A stretch of DNA of 63,454 bases from positions 1 through 63,454 of the forward strand of contig JAILMZ010000135.1 in NCBI GenBank assembly GCA_024692105.1, in the 5' to 3' direction. This document shows, in pieces, positions 1-9,542 of this stretch (its first letter is position 1; each line of letters starts with the position of its first letter). Source of the stretch: Saccharofermentans sp. (GTDB taxonomy: Bacteria > Bacillota_A > Clostridia > Saccharofermentanales > Saccharofermentanaceae). A program made the position numbers and the translations under genes. The notes beneath the pieces are model-generated. The model did no database searches and was not told where the DNA came from. It saw only the letters and a program-made list of their open reading frames with translations.

Positions 1-1
1 A

Positions 2-283
2 CGATCACCAAATGCTAAACTGTATTTTGTTGCACCTTGGCCCTTACCTGGATGGGACAAGGATTATAACAACAGAAGAAAACTATTTGTATCGGCTCTT
101 ATGATGTGGTGCGAAGAAAAAGATTATGTTTTCATAGATCCGGAACCCATAATAATGAGTGTCATAAATGAGAATGAGGCAGGTAAATATACTAAAGACG
201 GTCTTCATCCTAATGCAGAATATGGCGTAGGACTATATAGTTATGCCGTCCTTTTTGCGGATCATATCAGATATTCATCTTAA
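2..283 (+). CDS. SGNH/GDSL-type hydrolase, C-terminal part (5' end outside window)
   Basis: An open frame enters from the left edge and runs 93 codons to a TAA. The end of the protein carries DGLHPN, the block V motif of SGNH hydrolases, which holds the catalytic Asp and His. Upstream, residues such as LYFVAPWP are consistent with the strand before the last helix of this fold. Only the C-terminal third is visible, so the serine and the Gly/Asn blocks cannot be checked and the substrate (acyl, acetyl or carbohydrate ester) is unknown. A strong hairpin terminator follows two bases after the stop, so this gene ends its transcription unit. The first in-frame ATG, at 101, is internal to the fold and is not the start. 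Confidence 0.75.
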   Translation, partial: RSPNAKLYFVAPWPLPGWDKDYNNRRKLFVSALMMWCEEKDYVFIDPEPIIMSVINENEAGKYTKDGLHPNAEYGVGLYSYAVLFADHIRYSS

Positions 284-284
284 C

Positions 285-316
285 AAAAAGGCCGCCGGAA
301 TCCCGACGGCCTTTAT
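285..316 (+). terminator. Intrinsic terminator after the SGNH hydrolase gene
   Basis: A GC-rich stem (AAGGCCG... / ...CGGCCTT) with a short loop is followed by TTTATT on the plus strand, directly after the stop codon at 283. Confidence 0.85.
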
Positions 317-342
317 TCATTTAACTCAAAAACTACTACTGG

Positions 343-417
343 CGAGTGTTAGCTTACGCGAACGACTTCCGCACGAGCGTAGCGAGGAGGACTTAAGTGA
401 GCGTAAGTTAACACTCG
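343..417. repeat. Long imperfect hairpin element at the 3' end of ilvE
   Basis: Two 17-base arms (343-359 and 401-417) are inverted copies with a single G/T mismatch. They enclose a 41-base GC-rich centre with further small inverted segments (ACTT/AAGT). The right arm contains the last sense codon (TGT) and the TAA stop of ilvE on the minus strand. Read on that strand, a T-rich run follows about ten bases beyond the hairpin, so it may also end ilvE transcription. It resembles REP- or MITE-like intergenic elements. No second copy was seen in this window. Confidence 0.6.
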
Positions 418-1442
418 ATCTCCATAATCCAGCCCTCAGGTGCTTCAACAGTACCCATCTGAATTCCCGTAAGAGTCTCTCTGAGCTTTGTCATGACAGG
501 ACCCATCTCATCCATGCCGGATGCGAATGTGAATTCCTTGCCGTGATCGTTGATAGCGCCGAGAGGTGAGATAACAGCTGCTGTACCGCAGAGACCGCCC
601 TCTGTGAATGCACCGCCCATAACTTCCTCGAGAGTAACTTCACGCTCTTCGATCTTCATGCCGCAGTAATGCTCTGCAACATAAACGAGTGATCTTCTCG
701 TGATGGAAGGCAGGATGGAACCTGACTTAGGAACGATAAGTGTGCCGTTGCCGTCTGTAAAGATCAGGTTAGCACCGCCTGTCTCCTCGATCTTTGTACG
801 CGTGCCCGGATCGAGATAGATGTTCTCTGCAAAGCCCTCGTTATGAGCTGTAACGATTGCGTGCAGGGACATGGCATAGTTGAGGCCTGCCTTGATGTTA
901 CCTGTTCCGTGCGGAGCTGCACGGTCAAAATCAGATACCTTTACTCTGATCGGCTTAGCGCCGCCCTTGAAGTAAGGGCCTACAGGCGTAGCGAAGATCC
1001 TGTACTGATAGTCATCAGCAGGCTTAACGCCGATAACGGGGTTAATACCGAAAATGAAAGGTCTCAGATAGAGAGATGCGCCTGTGCCGAACGGAGGAAC
1101 CCATGCAGCGTTGCCTGCAACTGTCTCCTGGACTGATCTGATGAACATCTCCTTGGAAATCGGAGGAATCTCAAGGCGGACAGCGGAGTCATGAAGTCTC
1201 TCTGCGTTGAGGTCAGGGCGGAATGTAACGATCTTTCCGTCTACTGTCTCATAAGCCTTAAGGCCTTCGAAAACTGTCTGTGCATACTGGAGTACGCCTG
1301 CATCCTCACTCATGGTGATCATGTCGTCATCAACAAGAGCACCCTCGTCCCAAGCGCCGTTGGTATAGTTTGCAACGAAACGCTTGTCTGTCTTCTGATA
1401 AGAGAATGTCAGGTTAGCCCAATCAAGATTCTTCTTTTCCAT
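408..1442 (-). CDS. ilvE: Branched-chain-amino-acid aminotransferase
   Basis: Fold-type IV PLP aminotransferase that interconverts Leu, Ile and Val with their 2-oxoacids in the cytosol. The 344-residue product has the class II branched-chain aminotransferase layout: YLRPFIFG, the NIKAGLNYA segment with the PLP lysine (K of NIK), KIEETGGANLIF and the GLCGTAAVI phosphate-binding loop. The start at 1442 is chosen over an ATG eleven codons upstream because GAAAGGAA lies at good spacing before it. The last sense codon and the stop lie inside a hairpin element (343-417), so the final Cys is probably an addition to the usual end. It stands alone with its own promoter. Confidence 0.93.
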   Translation of the reverse strand: MEKKNLDWANLTFSYQKTDKRFVANYTNGAWDEGALVDDDMITMSEDAGVLQYAQTVFEGLKAYETVDGKIVTFRPDLNAERLHDSAVRLEIPPISKEMFIRSVQETVAGNAAWVPPFGTGASLYLRPFIFGINPVIGVKPADDYQYRIFATPVGPYFKGGAKPIRVKVSDFDRAAPHGTGNIKAGLNYAMSLHAIVTAHNEGFAENIYLDPGTRTKIEETGGANLIFTDGNGTLIVPKSGSILPSITRRSLVYVAEHYCGMKIEEREVTLEEVMGGAFTEGGLCGTAAVISPLGAINDHGKEFTFASGMDEMGPVMTKLRETLTGIQMGTVEAPEGWIMEIEC

Positions 1443-1477
1443 ATTGGTTTCCTTCTTTCTTAAAAATCTTAGCAAGT

Positions 1478-1506
1478 ATTATATATCTGAGTTCTTAATT
1501 CGTTAA
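1478..1506 (-). promoter_or_regulatory. Promoter of ilvE
   Basis: On the minus strand, TTAACG (1501-1506) and TATAAT (1478-1483) are separated by 17 bases. The -10 box is perfect and the -35 matches four of six consensus bases. The start codon is about 35 bases downstream. Confidence 0.6.
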
Positions 1507-1515
1507 GTACAAAAT

Positions 1516-2631
1516 TCAGGCTTCGGGAAATCTGTATCCTACAGCGTGATAGCAGGTCTCTCCTGCCTTGATGACAGGCGAATCGAACTGCGGGAGGTTG
1601 ACGGCATTAGGTACCATCTGAGCCTCGAGGCAGATCGACGTGTAAGGAGCGTACGGTGTGTCGCCCTTCTGGTCGGGAGAGTTGTTGAGGTTGTTTGCCG
1701 CATAGATCTGGATGCCCGGAAGGTCAGTAAGACACTCGATCGTGCTTCCCGATACGGGATCGGTTACTGCCGCAGCAAAGGAGAATGTGCCTTTCGCTCC
1801 CTTTACGAGGAAGTTCTGGTCGATACCCTTGCCCATGACGATCTGCGGATCATCACTGTCGATGAGTTCGGAGATGAACCTGTACTCACGGCAGTCAAAT
1901 ACCGTTCCGTCAACCTTCATTACTTCACCGTTCGGGCAGTTGTTTTCGTCCTTTATAGTGATCTCATCGGCATTGACCATGATGAGCTGCTCGCCGACAT
2001 AGCCTGCGTCATAGCCTGCGACGTTCCAGTAAGAGTGGTTCGTAGGTGCGAAGATCGTAGCCTTGTCGCTCTTACCGATGTACATGATAAGGAATGTCCT
2101 GTCAGCAAGCCATGCATAGAGCACCTTTGCCTCGAGGTTGCCGGGGAAGCCCGTTGCTCCGTCGGGATCCGTATAGCTGAACAATACTGCATCACCGTCG
2201 CACTCGCCAATGCCTGCGATGCCGGATTTGGAGATGATTGCATCAGCAGCATCTTCTGTAATGATCTCTCCGTCCCAGAACTGGTTGTGGAAACCGGGAT
2301 TGCCTGAATGGAGGTTATTCTCGCCTTCGTTTGCGGGAATGTGATATGTCTCGCCGTCGATAACAAAAGCCGCGCCCTTGGTCCTGTTAGCGGATCTTCC
2401 GACGACGGAACCGTGGCACATGGGGTTATTCATGTACTCGTCGAGGCCCTTGCAGCCCTGGATGATATCCTTGGGATTACCGTCCTTATCCGGGATGGTA
2501 AGGTTTGTGATCAATGCGGCATAACCTATTACGGAAGCCTCGAATCCTTCGATGGAACTCTTGATCGTAAACTGCTTGGTCTTAACATCGGGATTTGATG
2601 CGGAAACATAGTCTTTTACGGTAACACTCAT
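1516..2631 (-). CDS. galM: Aldose 1-epimerase (mutarotase) family protein
   Basis: Interconverts the alpha and beta anomers of galactose, glucose or related sugars in the cytosol. The 371-residue product has the family's landmarks: NNLHSG and TNHSYWN, each with an active-site histidine, and CLEAQ near the C terminus with the catalytic glutamate. ANRTKGAAF is the usual N-terminal sugar-site region. AGAGAGG precedes the ATG at good spacing. The gene lies 33 bases after ppk1, and its likely -10 box (TATAAT) overlaps the ppk1 stop. A LacZ-like GH2 protein and a GH94 phosphorylase lie elsewhere in the window, but not in the same transcript. Confidence 0.9.
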   Translation of the reverse strand: MSVTVKDYVSASNPDVKTKQFTIKSSIEGFEASVIGYAALITNLTIPDKDGNPKDIIQGCKGLDEYMNNPMCHGSVVGRSANRTKGAAFVIDGETYHIPANEGENNLHSGNPGFHNQFWDGEIITEDAADAIISKSGIAGIGECDGDAVLFSYTDPDGATGFPGNLEAKVLYAWLADRTFLIMYIGKSDKATIFAPTNHSYWNVAGYDAGYVGEQLIMVNADEITIKDENNCPNGEVMKVDGTVFDCREYRFISELIDSDDPQIVMGKGIDQNFLVKGAKGTFSFAAAVTDPVSGSTIECLTDLPGIQIYAANNLNNSPDQKGDTPYAPYTSICLEAQMVPNAVNLPQFDSPVIKAGETCYHAVGYRFPEA

Positions 2632-2664
2632 TTGAATAACCTCTCTTTACTATTGATTACAGAA

Positions 2665-4998
2665 TTATAGCATATCGGAACCGTGCGGATTCTCCTTCGG
2701 GATGAACTCCTGGTTGTCCTCTTTTATGTGTCTGTCCTCGACTGCTTCGTCAGCAAGCTCGAGGAGCTTCTGCTGTGAATCGAGCTTCTGCTTACCGCGC
2801 AGATCGAGTTTGTGATACGTACCGTCTGTCGACAGGAAACTCGTCCTTACGGTGTCCGCAAGTTCGACTTCGAGAACCTCTTTCACACGCGCACGGCACT
2901 CCTTGTCTTCTACCGGGAACAACAGCTCGACACGTCTGTTCAGGTTACGCGGCATCCAATCTGCAGAAGCAAGATACAGATCCTCGTGGCCTTCGTTGTA
3001 GAAATAGAATATTCTCGAATGCTCGAGGAATCTTCCCGTAATGGAACGCACGGTAATATTCTCGGACATGCCCGGGATGCCTGCTCTCAGACAGCAGATA
3101 CCTCTAACGATGAGATCGATCTTAACGCCTGCACATGAAGCAGCATAAAGCTCATCGATTATCACACCGTCAACGAGTGAGTTGATCTTTGCGACGATAC
3201 GTGCCGGCTTGCCGTTCTTTGCGTTCTCAGCCTCACGCTTGATCTTGGAGATGAAGTAATCCTTCATCCACAAAGGCGCGGGAATAAGTCTCTTCCAGCT
3301 CTGCGGGATAGAGAAACCCGAGAGCATGTTGAAGAACTGCGATGCATCCTCACCGAAACTCTCAGATGCGGTGAACAGTCCGATGTCGGTGTATATTTTC
3401 GCCGTGACGTCATTGTAGTTGCCCGTCGCAAGGTGAAGGTAACGTCTGATGCCGTCCTCTTCCTTACGCACGACGAGCGTGATCTTACTGTGTGTCTTGA
3501 GTCCGACCAGACCATAGATAACGTGGCAGCCCGCATTCTCGAGCATCTTTGCCCAGTTGATGTTATTCTCCTCGTCGAACCTCGCCTTGAGTTCTACCAG
3601 TACCATTACCTGCTTGCCGCGCTGCGCTGCCTCGAGGAGCGATGCGATGATCGGCGACTTGTCGGATACACGGTAGAGTGTCTGCTTGATTGCAAGAACG
3701 TTGGGGTCACGTGCTGCCTGCTTAACGAATTCGAGCACGGGTTCGAACGTCTCATACGGATGGTGCACTATCCTGTCGCGTTCTCTTATCTGCGCGAAAA
3801 TGTCCAGCTCCGACACGGGGCCGTCGAAAGAAGCTGCCTCTGCAGGCTCGTGAGGCTTGTAGCAGAGTCCCGGGTGCTTCTCCTTGCATGCGGAAGCAAG
3901 CTTGGACAGGAATGTCAGGTCGATAGGACCGTTGACACTGAAGATATCCTTCTTCGATACATCAAGTTCTTTCATGATGTATTCAAGAAGGTCGGGGTCG
4001 ATGTTGTCCTGTACTTCGAGCCTTATGATCTCGCCGAAACGGCGCTTTCTTACCTGAGTCTCGATTTCTTTTAAGAGGTCTTCCGCCTCGTCTTCGTCGA
4101 TATCGAGGTCGGCGTTACGCATTACCCTGTAGAAACCTGAAGCCACGACGGTCCTGCCGTCAAAGAGTTCTTCAATGTTTGCCTGGATGATCTGCTCGAT
4201 CGGAACGAATACGTCGCCCTCATCGCTCTGAATCTGATACAGACGCTTAACGACAGTCGGAACCTGAATCGTGGCATACATGAAGCCCTCTTCCTCAGAA
4301 GAATCCTGGGCGTTCTTGATGCCATCGACGGCGCGGTCCTGAAGCTTGACGCTGCCCGGAGCATTCTCGATCATTGCGCAGATGTTGAGCATGCGGTTAT
4401 AGATGAGAGGGAATGGTCTTGAAGCATCGACTGCCATCGGAGTTACGATCGGATAGAGGACTGTCCTGAAATATGAATCAGCGGTCTTCTTCTGAGAATC
4501 CGTGAGTTCATCGTAGTTCCTGAAGAATATCTTCTCCTGCTCTAATGCAGGTACGAGAGATCTTCCGAAAGTGCTGTACATAAGCGCCATCGTGCGGCGT
4601 GTCTTCGCATCGATCCTCTCGAGCTGTTCGGTCGTGGTAAAGCCTGCGATATCGGCAGCTTCCATTCCTACGCTCTGCATGTCTCTTAGAGATGCCACAC
4701 GAACGATATAGAACTCATCCATGTTGGATGCGGTGATCGACAGGAAGTTCAGTCTCTCGAGAAGCGGGTTCTTAGTATCCCTTGCCTCGTGCAGGATCCT
4801 GTCATCGAACTCGAGCCATGAGAGTTCACGGTTGAAATACTTGTTATTCCTGCTGAGCTCGGATGCATACTTGTCCGTCTTGTAATCTTTTGTCCTGCCG
4901 GTTGTCTTGGCGGGTTTCTTTGCCTTTACGCCGGATGTGCTCTTAGTGGTTTTCTTTGCAGGCGTCTGCGCACCTGTACTCTTTTTCTTGACTGCCAT
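2665..4998 (-). CDS. ppk1: Polyphosphate kinase 1 with a lysine-rich N-terminal tail
   Basis: Reversibly transfers the gamma phosphate of ATP to polyphosphate. The core begins near residue 52 with NRELSWLEFD. The two conserved histidines are present: H503 in LKTHSK, the expected autophosphorylated residue, and H660 in RFLEHSR. At 777 residues it is longer than typical PPK1 (about 690) because of roughly 45 extra N-terminal residues rich in Lys, Thr and Ala, with about 13 lysines, resembling the repeat protein at 11496-11957. It follows ppx with a one-base TGATG overlap, so the polyphosphate-making and polyphosphate-degrading enzymes are translationally coupled. The ATG at 4998 fits that coupling. 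Confidence 0.95.
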   Translation of the reverse strand: MAVKKKSTGAQTPAKKTTKSTSGVKAKKPAKTTGRTKDYKTDKYASELSRNNKYFNRELSWLEFDDRILHEARDTKNPLLERLNFLSITASNMDEFYIVRVASLRDMQSVGMEAADIAGFTTTEQLERIDAKTRRTMALMYSTFGRSLVPALEQEKIFFRNYDELTDSQKKTADSYFRTVLYPIVTPMAVDASRPFPLIYNRMLNICAMIENAPGSVKLQDRAVDGIKNAQDSSEEEGFMYATIQVPTVVKRLYQIQSDEGDVFVPIEQIIQANIEELFDGRTVVASGFYRVMRNADLDIDEDEAEDLLKEIETQVRKRRFGEIIRLEVQDNIDPDLLEYIMKELDVSKKDIFSVNGPIDLTFLSKLASACKEKHPGLCYKPHEPAEAASFDGPVSELDIFAQIRERDRIVHHPYETFEPVLEFVKQAARDPNVLAIKQTLYRVSDKSPIIASLLEAAQRGKQVMVLVELKARFDEENNINWAKMLENAGCHVIYGLVGLKTHSKITLVVRKEEDGIRRYLHLATGNYNDVTAKIYTDIGLFTASESFGEDASQFFNMLSGFSIPQSWKRLIPAPLWMKDYFISKIKREAENAKNGKPARIVAKINSLVDGVIIDELYAASCAGVKIDLIVRGICCLRAGIPGMSENITVRSITGRFLEHSRIFYFYNEGHEDLYLASADWMPRNLNRRVELLFPVEDKECRARVKEVLEVELADTVRTSFLSTDGTYHKLDLRGKQKLDSQQKLLELADEAVEDRHIKEDNQEFIPKENPHGSDML

Positions 4999-6536
4999 CA
5001 GCCTTCCCTCCTGCTCTTAAACACGGGCTTGATCCCCATGACATCTTCAAACAGACCGCACCTGTGTTCGAATGCCCACTGCTCGAAAGACATATCCTGC
5101 GGTGATTCGCATCCTATCGCGAGCTTGTCGGGCTTAAGAGTTATAGTTACTTTCTTTGCCTTTTCCTTGTGAGACGCATCAATGGAATCCGCTATTCTGA
5201 GAATGGCCGTCAGCTTGGATACGATGACTTTCTGTTCCGGAGGAAGTATCGAGTAGTAGTAACTCTCATACGGATTATTCCTCGGATAGAGCCTTACGAT
5301 CATGGCGACCATATGCTGCTCATCGTGATCCAGGCCCATCAGGTTCGTATAACTGATTATCGAATAAGCGGCATCGCTGTGATTCCTCGAATGGACGAAC
5401 TTGCCTATCTCATGGAGTATTACCGCGATCTGAAGGAGCAGCCTGTCACGCTTGTCGAGACCTGATACGCTCTTGATCTCATCGAATATTCGAAGTGCGA
5501 TATTCTCGACAAACTCGATGTGCTTCTTGTCGCAGCGGTATCTCTTGGCGATGTGCCTTGCCGCAGAGATCAAGTAACTGTCAGGATCGACTGCGGGCTT
5601 AAGGCCCATGTTGTTGTAGCAATAGTAATAGACTATGCCGTCAGACAGTGAAGCATGGGGCATGTATACCTTATCGACTCCGGTGTACTCGAGCATGTTC
5701 TTGATGATGAGCGCCGTCGGAAGAAGGAGCGGTGCGATCATCGAAGGTATCTTGTCGTGGAGCGTAAGGTCAGAAGGTCTTGTCTTGAGCAGATACTCGT
5801 AGATCCTGAGGAACTCCTCTTTAGTGAGAACGCAGGAACCCATGCTGTCGAAGCCTCCGAGACGCTTGATAAAACCCATCTCTCCCGAGAAAGCGATGAG
5901 GTTCTTATAAATGATCCCCTTAGGCTCTACCGCATGGTAGTCATCGAGGTCCTGTGCTATGAACTCCTCGAGCACTTCGTCATAGTGCGTCGTGCGCGAT
6001 TCGAGGTCGGACAGAAGTCCCGAGATCCTTAGTGATCCGAGAAGCATGTTCTGCGAGAAGACGAATTCAGATTTGTCGTATACGGATGCCTGGAGCGAAC
6101 CCGAACCGATGTCGAGCATCATGGTACCGTTTGAGATCATTTTCGCGAAGTCGGGATAGATGGCCTGTACGGCAAGGCTCTGATAGTATCTTTCCATCGC
6201 GTTGTCCAGGACCCTAATCTTGAATCCTGTCCTTGTCCTTACCTTCTCAAGGACAACCTCTGCGTTGGATGCGTCTCTGAAAGCGGAAGTTGCCACGCAG
6301 AAAACGCGTGACACGCCGTACTCACGGCACTTCTCGTCAAACATCTTGAGACACTTGCACAGTTCGTTTACCTGGTCAGGCTGTATCGCGCCGGACTTGT
6401 AACTTCTCGAACCGAGTCCGGTGAACTTACGGACTGCCTCGATCTCTTTGGGCTTGCCCTTCGCATTAACTTCGAAGATCTTGATCCTCGCGGTTATCGA
6501 ACCGATATCTATGACCGCGACAAGTTTCTTTGCCAT
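4998..6536 (-). CDS. ppx: Ppx/GppA-family exopolyphosphatase with C-terminal HD domain
   Basis: Removes terminal phosphates from polyphosphate and/or pppGpp. Residues 1-300 form the ASKHA-type phosphatase: AVIDIGSITARI (phosphate loop 1), CVATSAFRDASN and MLDIGSGSLQ (second loop). Residues about 310-500 form an HD-type domain with LHEIGKF and HSDAAY, as in long-form Ppx. The usual Asn/Ser of the DIGSNS-type loop reads DIGSIT here, a mild deviation. GGAAGG precedes the ATG. The stop overlaps the ppk1 start by one base, and leuB ends 22 bases upstream, so leuCDB-ppx-ppk1 could be one transcript. Confidence 0.9.
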   Translation of the reverse strand: MAKKLVAVIDIGSITARIKIFEVNAKGKPKEIEAVRKFTGLGSRSYKSGAIQPDQVNELCKCLKMFDEKCREYGVSRVFCVATSAFRDASNAEVVLEKVRTRTGFKIRVLDNAMERYYQSLAVQAIYPDFAKMISNGTMMLDIGSGSLQASVYDKSEFVFSQNMLLGSLRISGLLSDLESRTTHYDEVLEEFIAQDLDDYHAVEPKGIIYKNLIAFSGEMGFIKRLGGFDSMGSCVLTKEEFLRIYEYLLKTRPSDLTLHDKIPSMIAPLLLPTALIIKNMLEYTGVDKVYMPHASLSDGIVYYYCYNNMGLKPAVDPDSYLISAARHIAKRYRCDKKHIEFVENIALRIFDEIKSVSGLDKRDRLLLQIAVILHEIGKFVHSRNHSDAAYSIISYTNLMGLDHDEQHMVAMIVRLYPRNNPYESYYYSILPPEQKVIVSKLTAILRIADSIDASHKEKAKKVTITLKPDKLAIGCESPQDMSFEQWAFEHRCGLFEDVMGIKPVFKSRREG

Positions 6537-6558
6537 TGCTCTTTCCTTCCTTGTATCG

Positions 6559-7656
6559 TTATATGCCCGCTATTACTGCGGCCGTCATGCCTTCCGTATC
6601 AACGGGTTTCTCATCCGCGTTGCCGCGGGCTATATCACTTGTTCTGTATCCGGACGCGAGTGCCTGCTTAACGGCGTTCTCGATGCTGTCAGCCGCTTCG
6701 GTCTCGCCGAACTGCCATCGCAGCATCATAGCGACAGACAATATCGTCGCCAGAGGATTTGCCTTGCCTGTTCCCGCTATATCGGGAGCGCTTCCGTGAA
6801 TGGGTTCGTAGAGACCGGGCGTGCCGGGTTTGCCGAGCGACGCAGACGGAAGCATGCCTACGCTGCCCGTGATCTGACCTGCCTCATCAGAAAGGATGTC
6901 TCCGAACATGTTGCTGGTCACGATCGTATCGAAATCACCCGGCCTGCTTATAAGCTGCATCGAGCAGTTATCGACATAGAGGTAATCCAAAGAGATGTCG
7001 CGGTAATTCTCGTGTACGTCTTCAGCGATCTCTCTCCAGAGCCTGCTCGATGTAAGGACATTGGCCTTGTCGACCAGAGTCAGATGCTTTTTTCTTCCTC
7101 TTGCGATCCTGAACGCAAGATCGGTGATCCTTCTTATCTCGCCTTCGGAATAACTTTCCGTATCGTATGCAATCCTTACCTTCGGAGTTCCGTCGGAAAG
7201 GATGTCATTACAACTGTAAGAATCGCTGTCGCCAAAATAGATACCGCCGGTAAGCTCTCTTACCATCATGATATCCATGTGGTCTATGTTCTTGACCGGA
7301 GATGCATCCTTAAGTTCTTCGAACATTATCGCGGGTCTTAAGTTTGCATAAAGCCCGAGCCCTGATCTTAAACCCAGAAGTGCACGCTCAGGTCTTAAAG
7401 AAGGAAGTATGCCGTCCCACTTGGGACCTCCGACCGCACCGAGAAGAACTGCGTCCGAGTTCTTACAGCCCTCGAGTGTTTCTTCAGGCAGCGGCTTGCC
7501 GGTTACATCGATTGCACATCCGCCGGCAAGGTATTCTTCGCAAGTTACCTTGAAACCGAACTTATCCTGCACTGCATATAACACCTTCAGTGCGGAATCA
7601 ACTATCTCCGGGCCTATTCCGTCGCCCTTTATGACGGCGATCTTATAATCATTCAT
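6559..7656 (-). CDS. leuB: 3-isopropylmalate dehydrogenase
   Basis: NAD-dependent oxidative decarboxylation of 3-isopropylmalate in leucine synthesis. The 365-residue protein has [10 protein letters not shown] at the N terminus, the substrate-binding [16 protein letters not shown] segment, the metal-binding [12 protein letters not shown] and the NAD-site HGSAPDIAG. Its ATG lies within the end of leuD (8-base overlap), which indicates translational coupling. A homologous isocitrate or tartrate dehydrogenase is unlikely given the leuC and leuD neighbours. Confidence 0.96.
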   Translation of the reverse strand: MNDYKIAVIKGDGIGPEIVDSALKVLYAVQDKFGFKVTCEEYLAGGCAIDVTGKPLPEETLEGCKNSDAVLLGAVGGPKWDGILPSLRPERALLGLRSGLGLYANLRPAIMFEELKDASPVKNIDHMDIMMVRELTGGIYFGDSDSYSCNDILSDGTPKVRIAYDTESYSEGEIRRITDLAFRIARGRKKHLTLVDKANVLTSSRLWREIAEDVHENYRDISLDYLYVDNCSMQLISRPGDFDTIVTSNMFGDILSDEAGQITGSVGMLPSASLGKPGTPGLYEPIHGSAPDIAGTGKANPLATILSVAMMLRWQFGETEAADSIENAVKQALASGYRTSDIARGNADEKPVDTEGMTAAVIAGI

Positions 7657-8146
7657 TGGCTAACTTCGACCTCGTATACTCAAGCAGTCCGCCGCGGTCT
7701 ATCAGGTTCTTGATGAACTCGGGGAAAGGCCTTGCCTGCCATGTGCCGCCGGAAGTGATATCCGTTATCACGCCGGTATCGAAATCGACCTCCAGCTCGT
7801 CTCCCGCCTTCACTGCCTGCGCAGCTTCGGGACACTCAAGTATCGGAAGGCCTACGTTTATCGCATTCCTGTAAAATATCCTCGCGAAATCCTCCGCTAT
7901 CACAAGCGATATGCCGCTGGCCTTTATCGCAACGGGAGCATGCTCTCTTGAAGATCCGCAGCCGAAGTTCTTGCCTGCTACCATGATGTCGCCTTCAGAT
8001 ACGCGGCCTGCAAACTCTGCATCAATGTCTTCCATGCAGTGCTGCTTAAGATGCTCGGGGTCTGCGGAATTAAGATATCTCGCGGGAATGATGACATCGG
8101 TATCGACGTTATCAGCGTATTTATGTACTATGCCTTTAACCTTCAT
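7649..8146 (-). CDS. leuD: 3-isopropylmalate dehydratase small subunit
   Basis: Small swivelling subunit of isopropylmalate isomerase, partner of LeuC. It contains [13 protein letters not shown] and the [11 protein letters not shown] signature. The 165-residue length fits the bacterial/archaeal short form that pairs with an approximately 420-residue LeuC. The start at 8146 is chosen because GGAGG ends five bases upstream; a GTG two codons earlier would overlap that ribosome site. The start lies inside the 3' end of leuC (11-base overlap). Confidence 0.96.
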   Translation of the reverse strand: MKVKGIVHKYADNVDTDVIIPARYLNSADPEHLKQHCMEDIDAEFAGRVSEGDIMVAGKNFGCGSSREHAPVAIKASGISLVIAEDFARIFYRNAINVGLPILECPEAAQAVKAGDELEVDFDTGVITDITSGGTWQARPFPEFIKNLIDRGGLLEYTRSKLANE

Positions 8147-9434
8147 TGACACCTCCGATCATCGCGGGAGTAGCGACAAAACCTGCGACAGCAGAAGCAC
8201 ACGCAACGGGCACGCCGCTCAGGATGACTTCGGATTCCGTATCGCCCATGCGTCCCACGAAATTCCTGTTTGTCGTGGACACGCACCTCTCGCCTTTTGC
8301 GAGAACGCCCATGTGTCCGCCTAAGCAAGGACCGCATGTCGGAGTCGATATGACGCATCCCGCATCATCAAAGATCGCAAGCCATCCTCTGTCCAATGCT
8401 TCGCGGTATACTTTCTGCGAACCTGGAATAACGATGCATCTCACACCGTCAGCAACCTTCCTGCCTTTGAATATCTCAGCCGCAGTCTTGATGTCTTCCA
8501 ATCTTCCGTTTGTGCATGAACCGATTACGACCTGGTCGATCTTTATGTCGGAACATTCATCTGCACGCTTTGTGTTCGAAGGCAGATGCGGAAGTGCGAC
8601 GGTAAGAGGAATGTCAGCCAGATCGATCTCGATCGTCTGCTCGTATTCGGCATCATCGTCAGCGGTATAGACCTTGTAATCACCCGCTGCATATCTCTCG
8701 GGATTCGTACGCGAGATATATTCAAGCGTTATGTCATCGACCGGGAATATGCCGTTCTTCGCACCGCATTCGATCGCCATGTTGCAGACCGTAAGGCGGT
8801 TTGTCATCGTTATGTTCTTAACTCCGTCACCGGTGAATTCGAGTGACTTATAAAGAGCACCGTTAACGCCGATCATGCCGATGAGATGCAGTATCAGATC
8901 CTTGCCTGTTACATACTCACCGAGCTCGCCGTGCAGCACTACCTTTATCGCTTCAGGCACCTTGAACCATGTTGCGCCCCTGGCCATCGCACATGCAAGA
9001 TCAGTCGATCCGACACCCGTTGCAAAGCAACCCAAAGCACCGTAAGTACATGTATGCGAATCGGCACCTATGACTGCATCGCCCGGGAATACTATTCCGT
9101 TATCGGGAAGGATGACATGCTCAATGCCCATCTCTTTCCTGCCGAGCTCATAAAAATGGGATATCTCCTGTTCGTGCGCAAAGCATCGCATCGTCTTGCA
9201 TAGTTCTGCTGACTTTATGTCTTTGTTTGGAGTGAAATGATCCTGGACGAGACACACCCTGTCTTTGTCGAACACTTTGTCAGCGCCCAGCTGTTTGAAT
9301 ATCTTGATCGCAGGCGGAGTCGTAACTTCATTTCCGAGACACCAGTCAAGGCTGGCCTCGATAAGATCTCCTGATCTGACTTCCCGCAATCCGGCATGCT
9401 GCGCCAAAATCTTCTGCGTTATCGTCATGCCCAT
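8136..9434 (-). CDS. leuC: 3-isopropylmalate dehydratase large subunit
   Basis: Catalytic subunit of isopropylmalate isomerase, carrying a [4Fe-4S] cluster on three cysteines: VIGSCTNGR and [10 protein letters not shown] are both present. [13 protein letters not shown] is the aconitase-family signature. The preferred ATG at 9434 follows AGAGG at good spacing and gives 432 residues; an ORF start sixteen codons upstream lacks a ribosome site. It is the first gene of leuC-leuD-leuB. No leuA lies in the window. The roughly 110-base leader shows no T-box (no AGGGTGGNACCGCG-like element). Confidence 0.96.
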   Translation of the reverse strand: MGMTITQKILAQHAGLREVRSGDLIEASLDWCLGNEVTTPPAIKIFKQLGADKVFDKDRVCLVQDHFTPNKDIKSAELCKTMRCFAHEQEISHFYELGRKEMGIEHVILPDNGIVFPGDAVIGADSHTCTYGALGCFATGVGSTDLACAMARGATWFKVPEAIKVVLHGELGEYVTGKDLILHLIGMIGVNGALYKSLEFTGDGVKNITMTNRLTVCNMAIECGAKNGIFPVDDITLEYISRTNPERYAAGDYKVYTADDDAEYEQTIEIDLADIPLTVALPHLPSNTKRADECSDIKIDQVVIGSCTNGRLEDIKTAAEIFKGRKVADGVRCIVIPGSQKVYREALDRGWLAIFDDAGCVISTPTCGPCLGGHMGVLAKGERCVSTTNRNFVGRMGDTESEVILSGVPVACASAVAGFVATPAMIGGVNEG

Positions 9435-9542
9435 ATTTGTACCTCTTTGCACGTTTACAAATAGAATACTACCTCGGGGCACAAAATAATATATATACGT
9501 GCGAGGATATTAGAAAAATTTTATAAATTTTAACGAATGGAG

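Noticed and set aside
9435..9542. Possible T-box or leucine attenuator before leuC
   Set aside because: The leader is short and AT-rich, with no T-box sequence, specifier hairpin or Leu-rich leader peptide.
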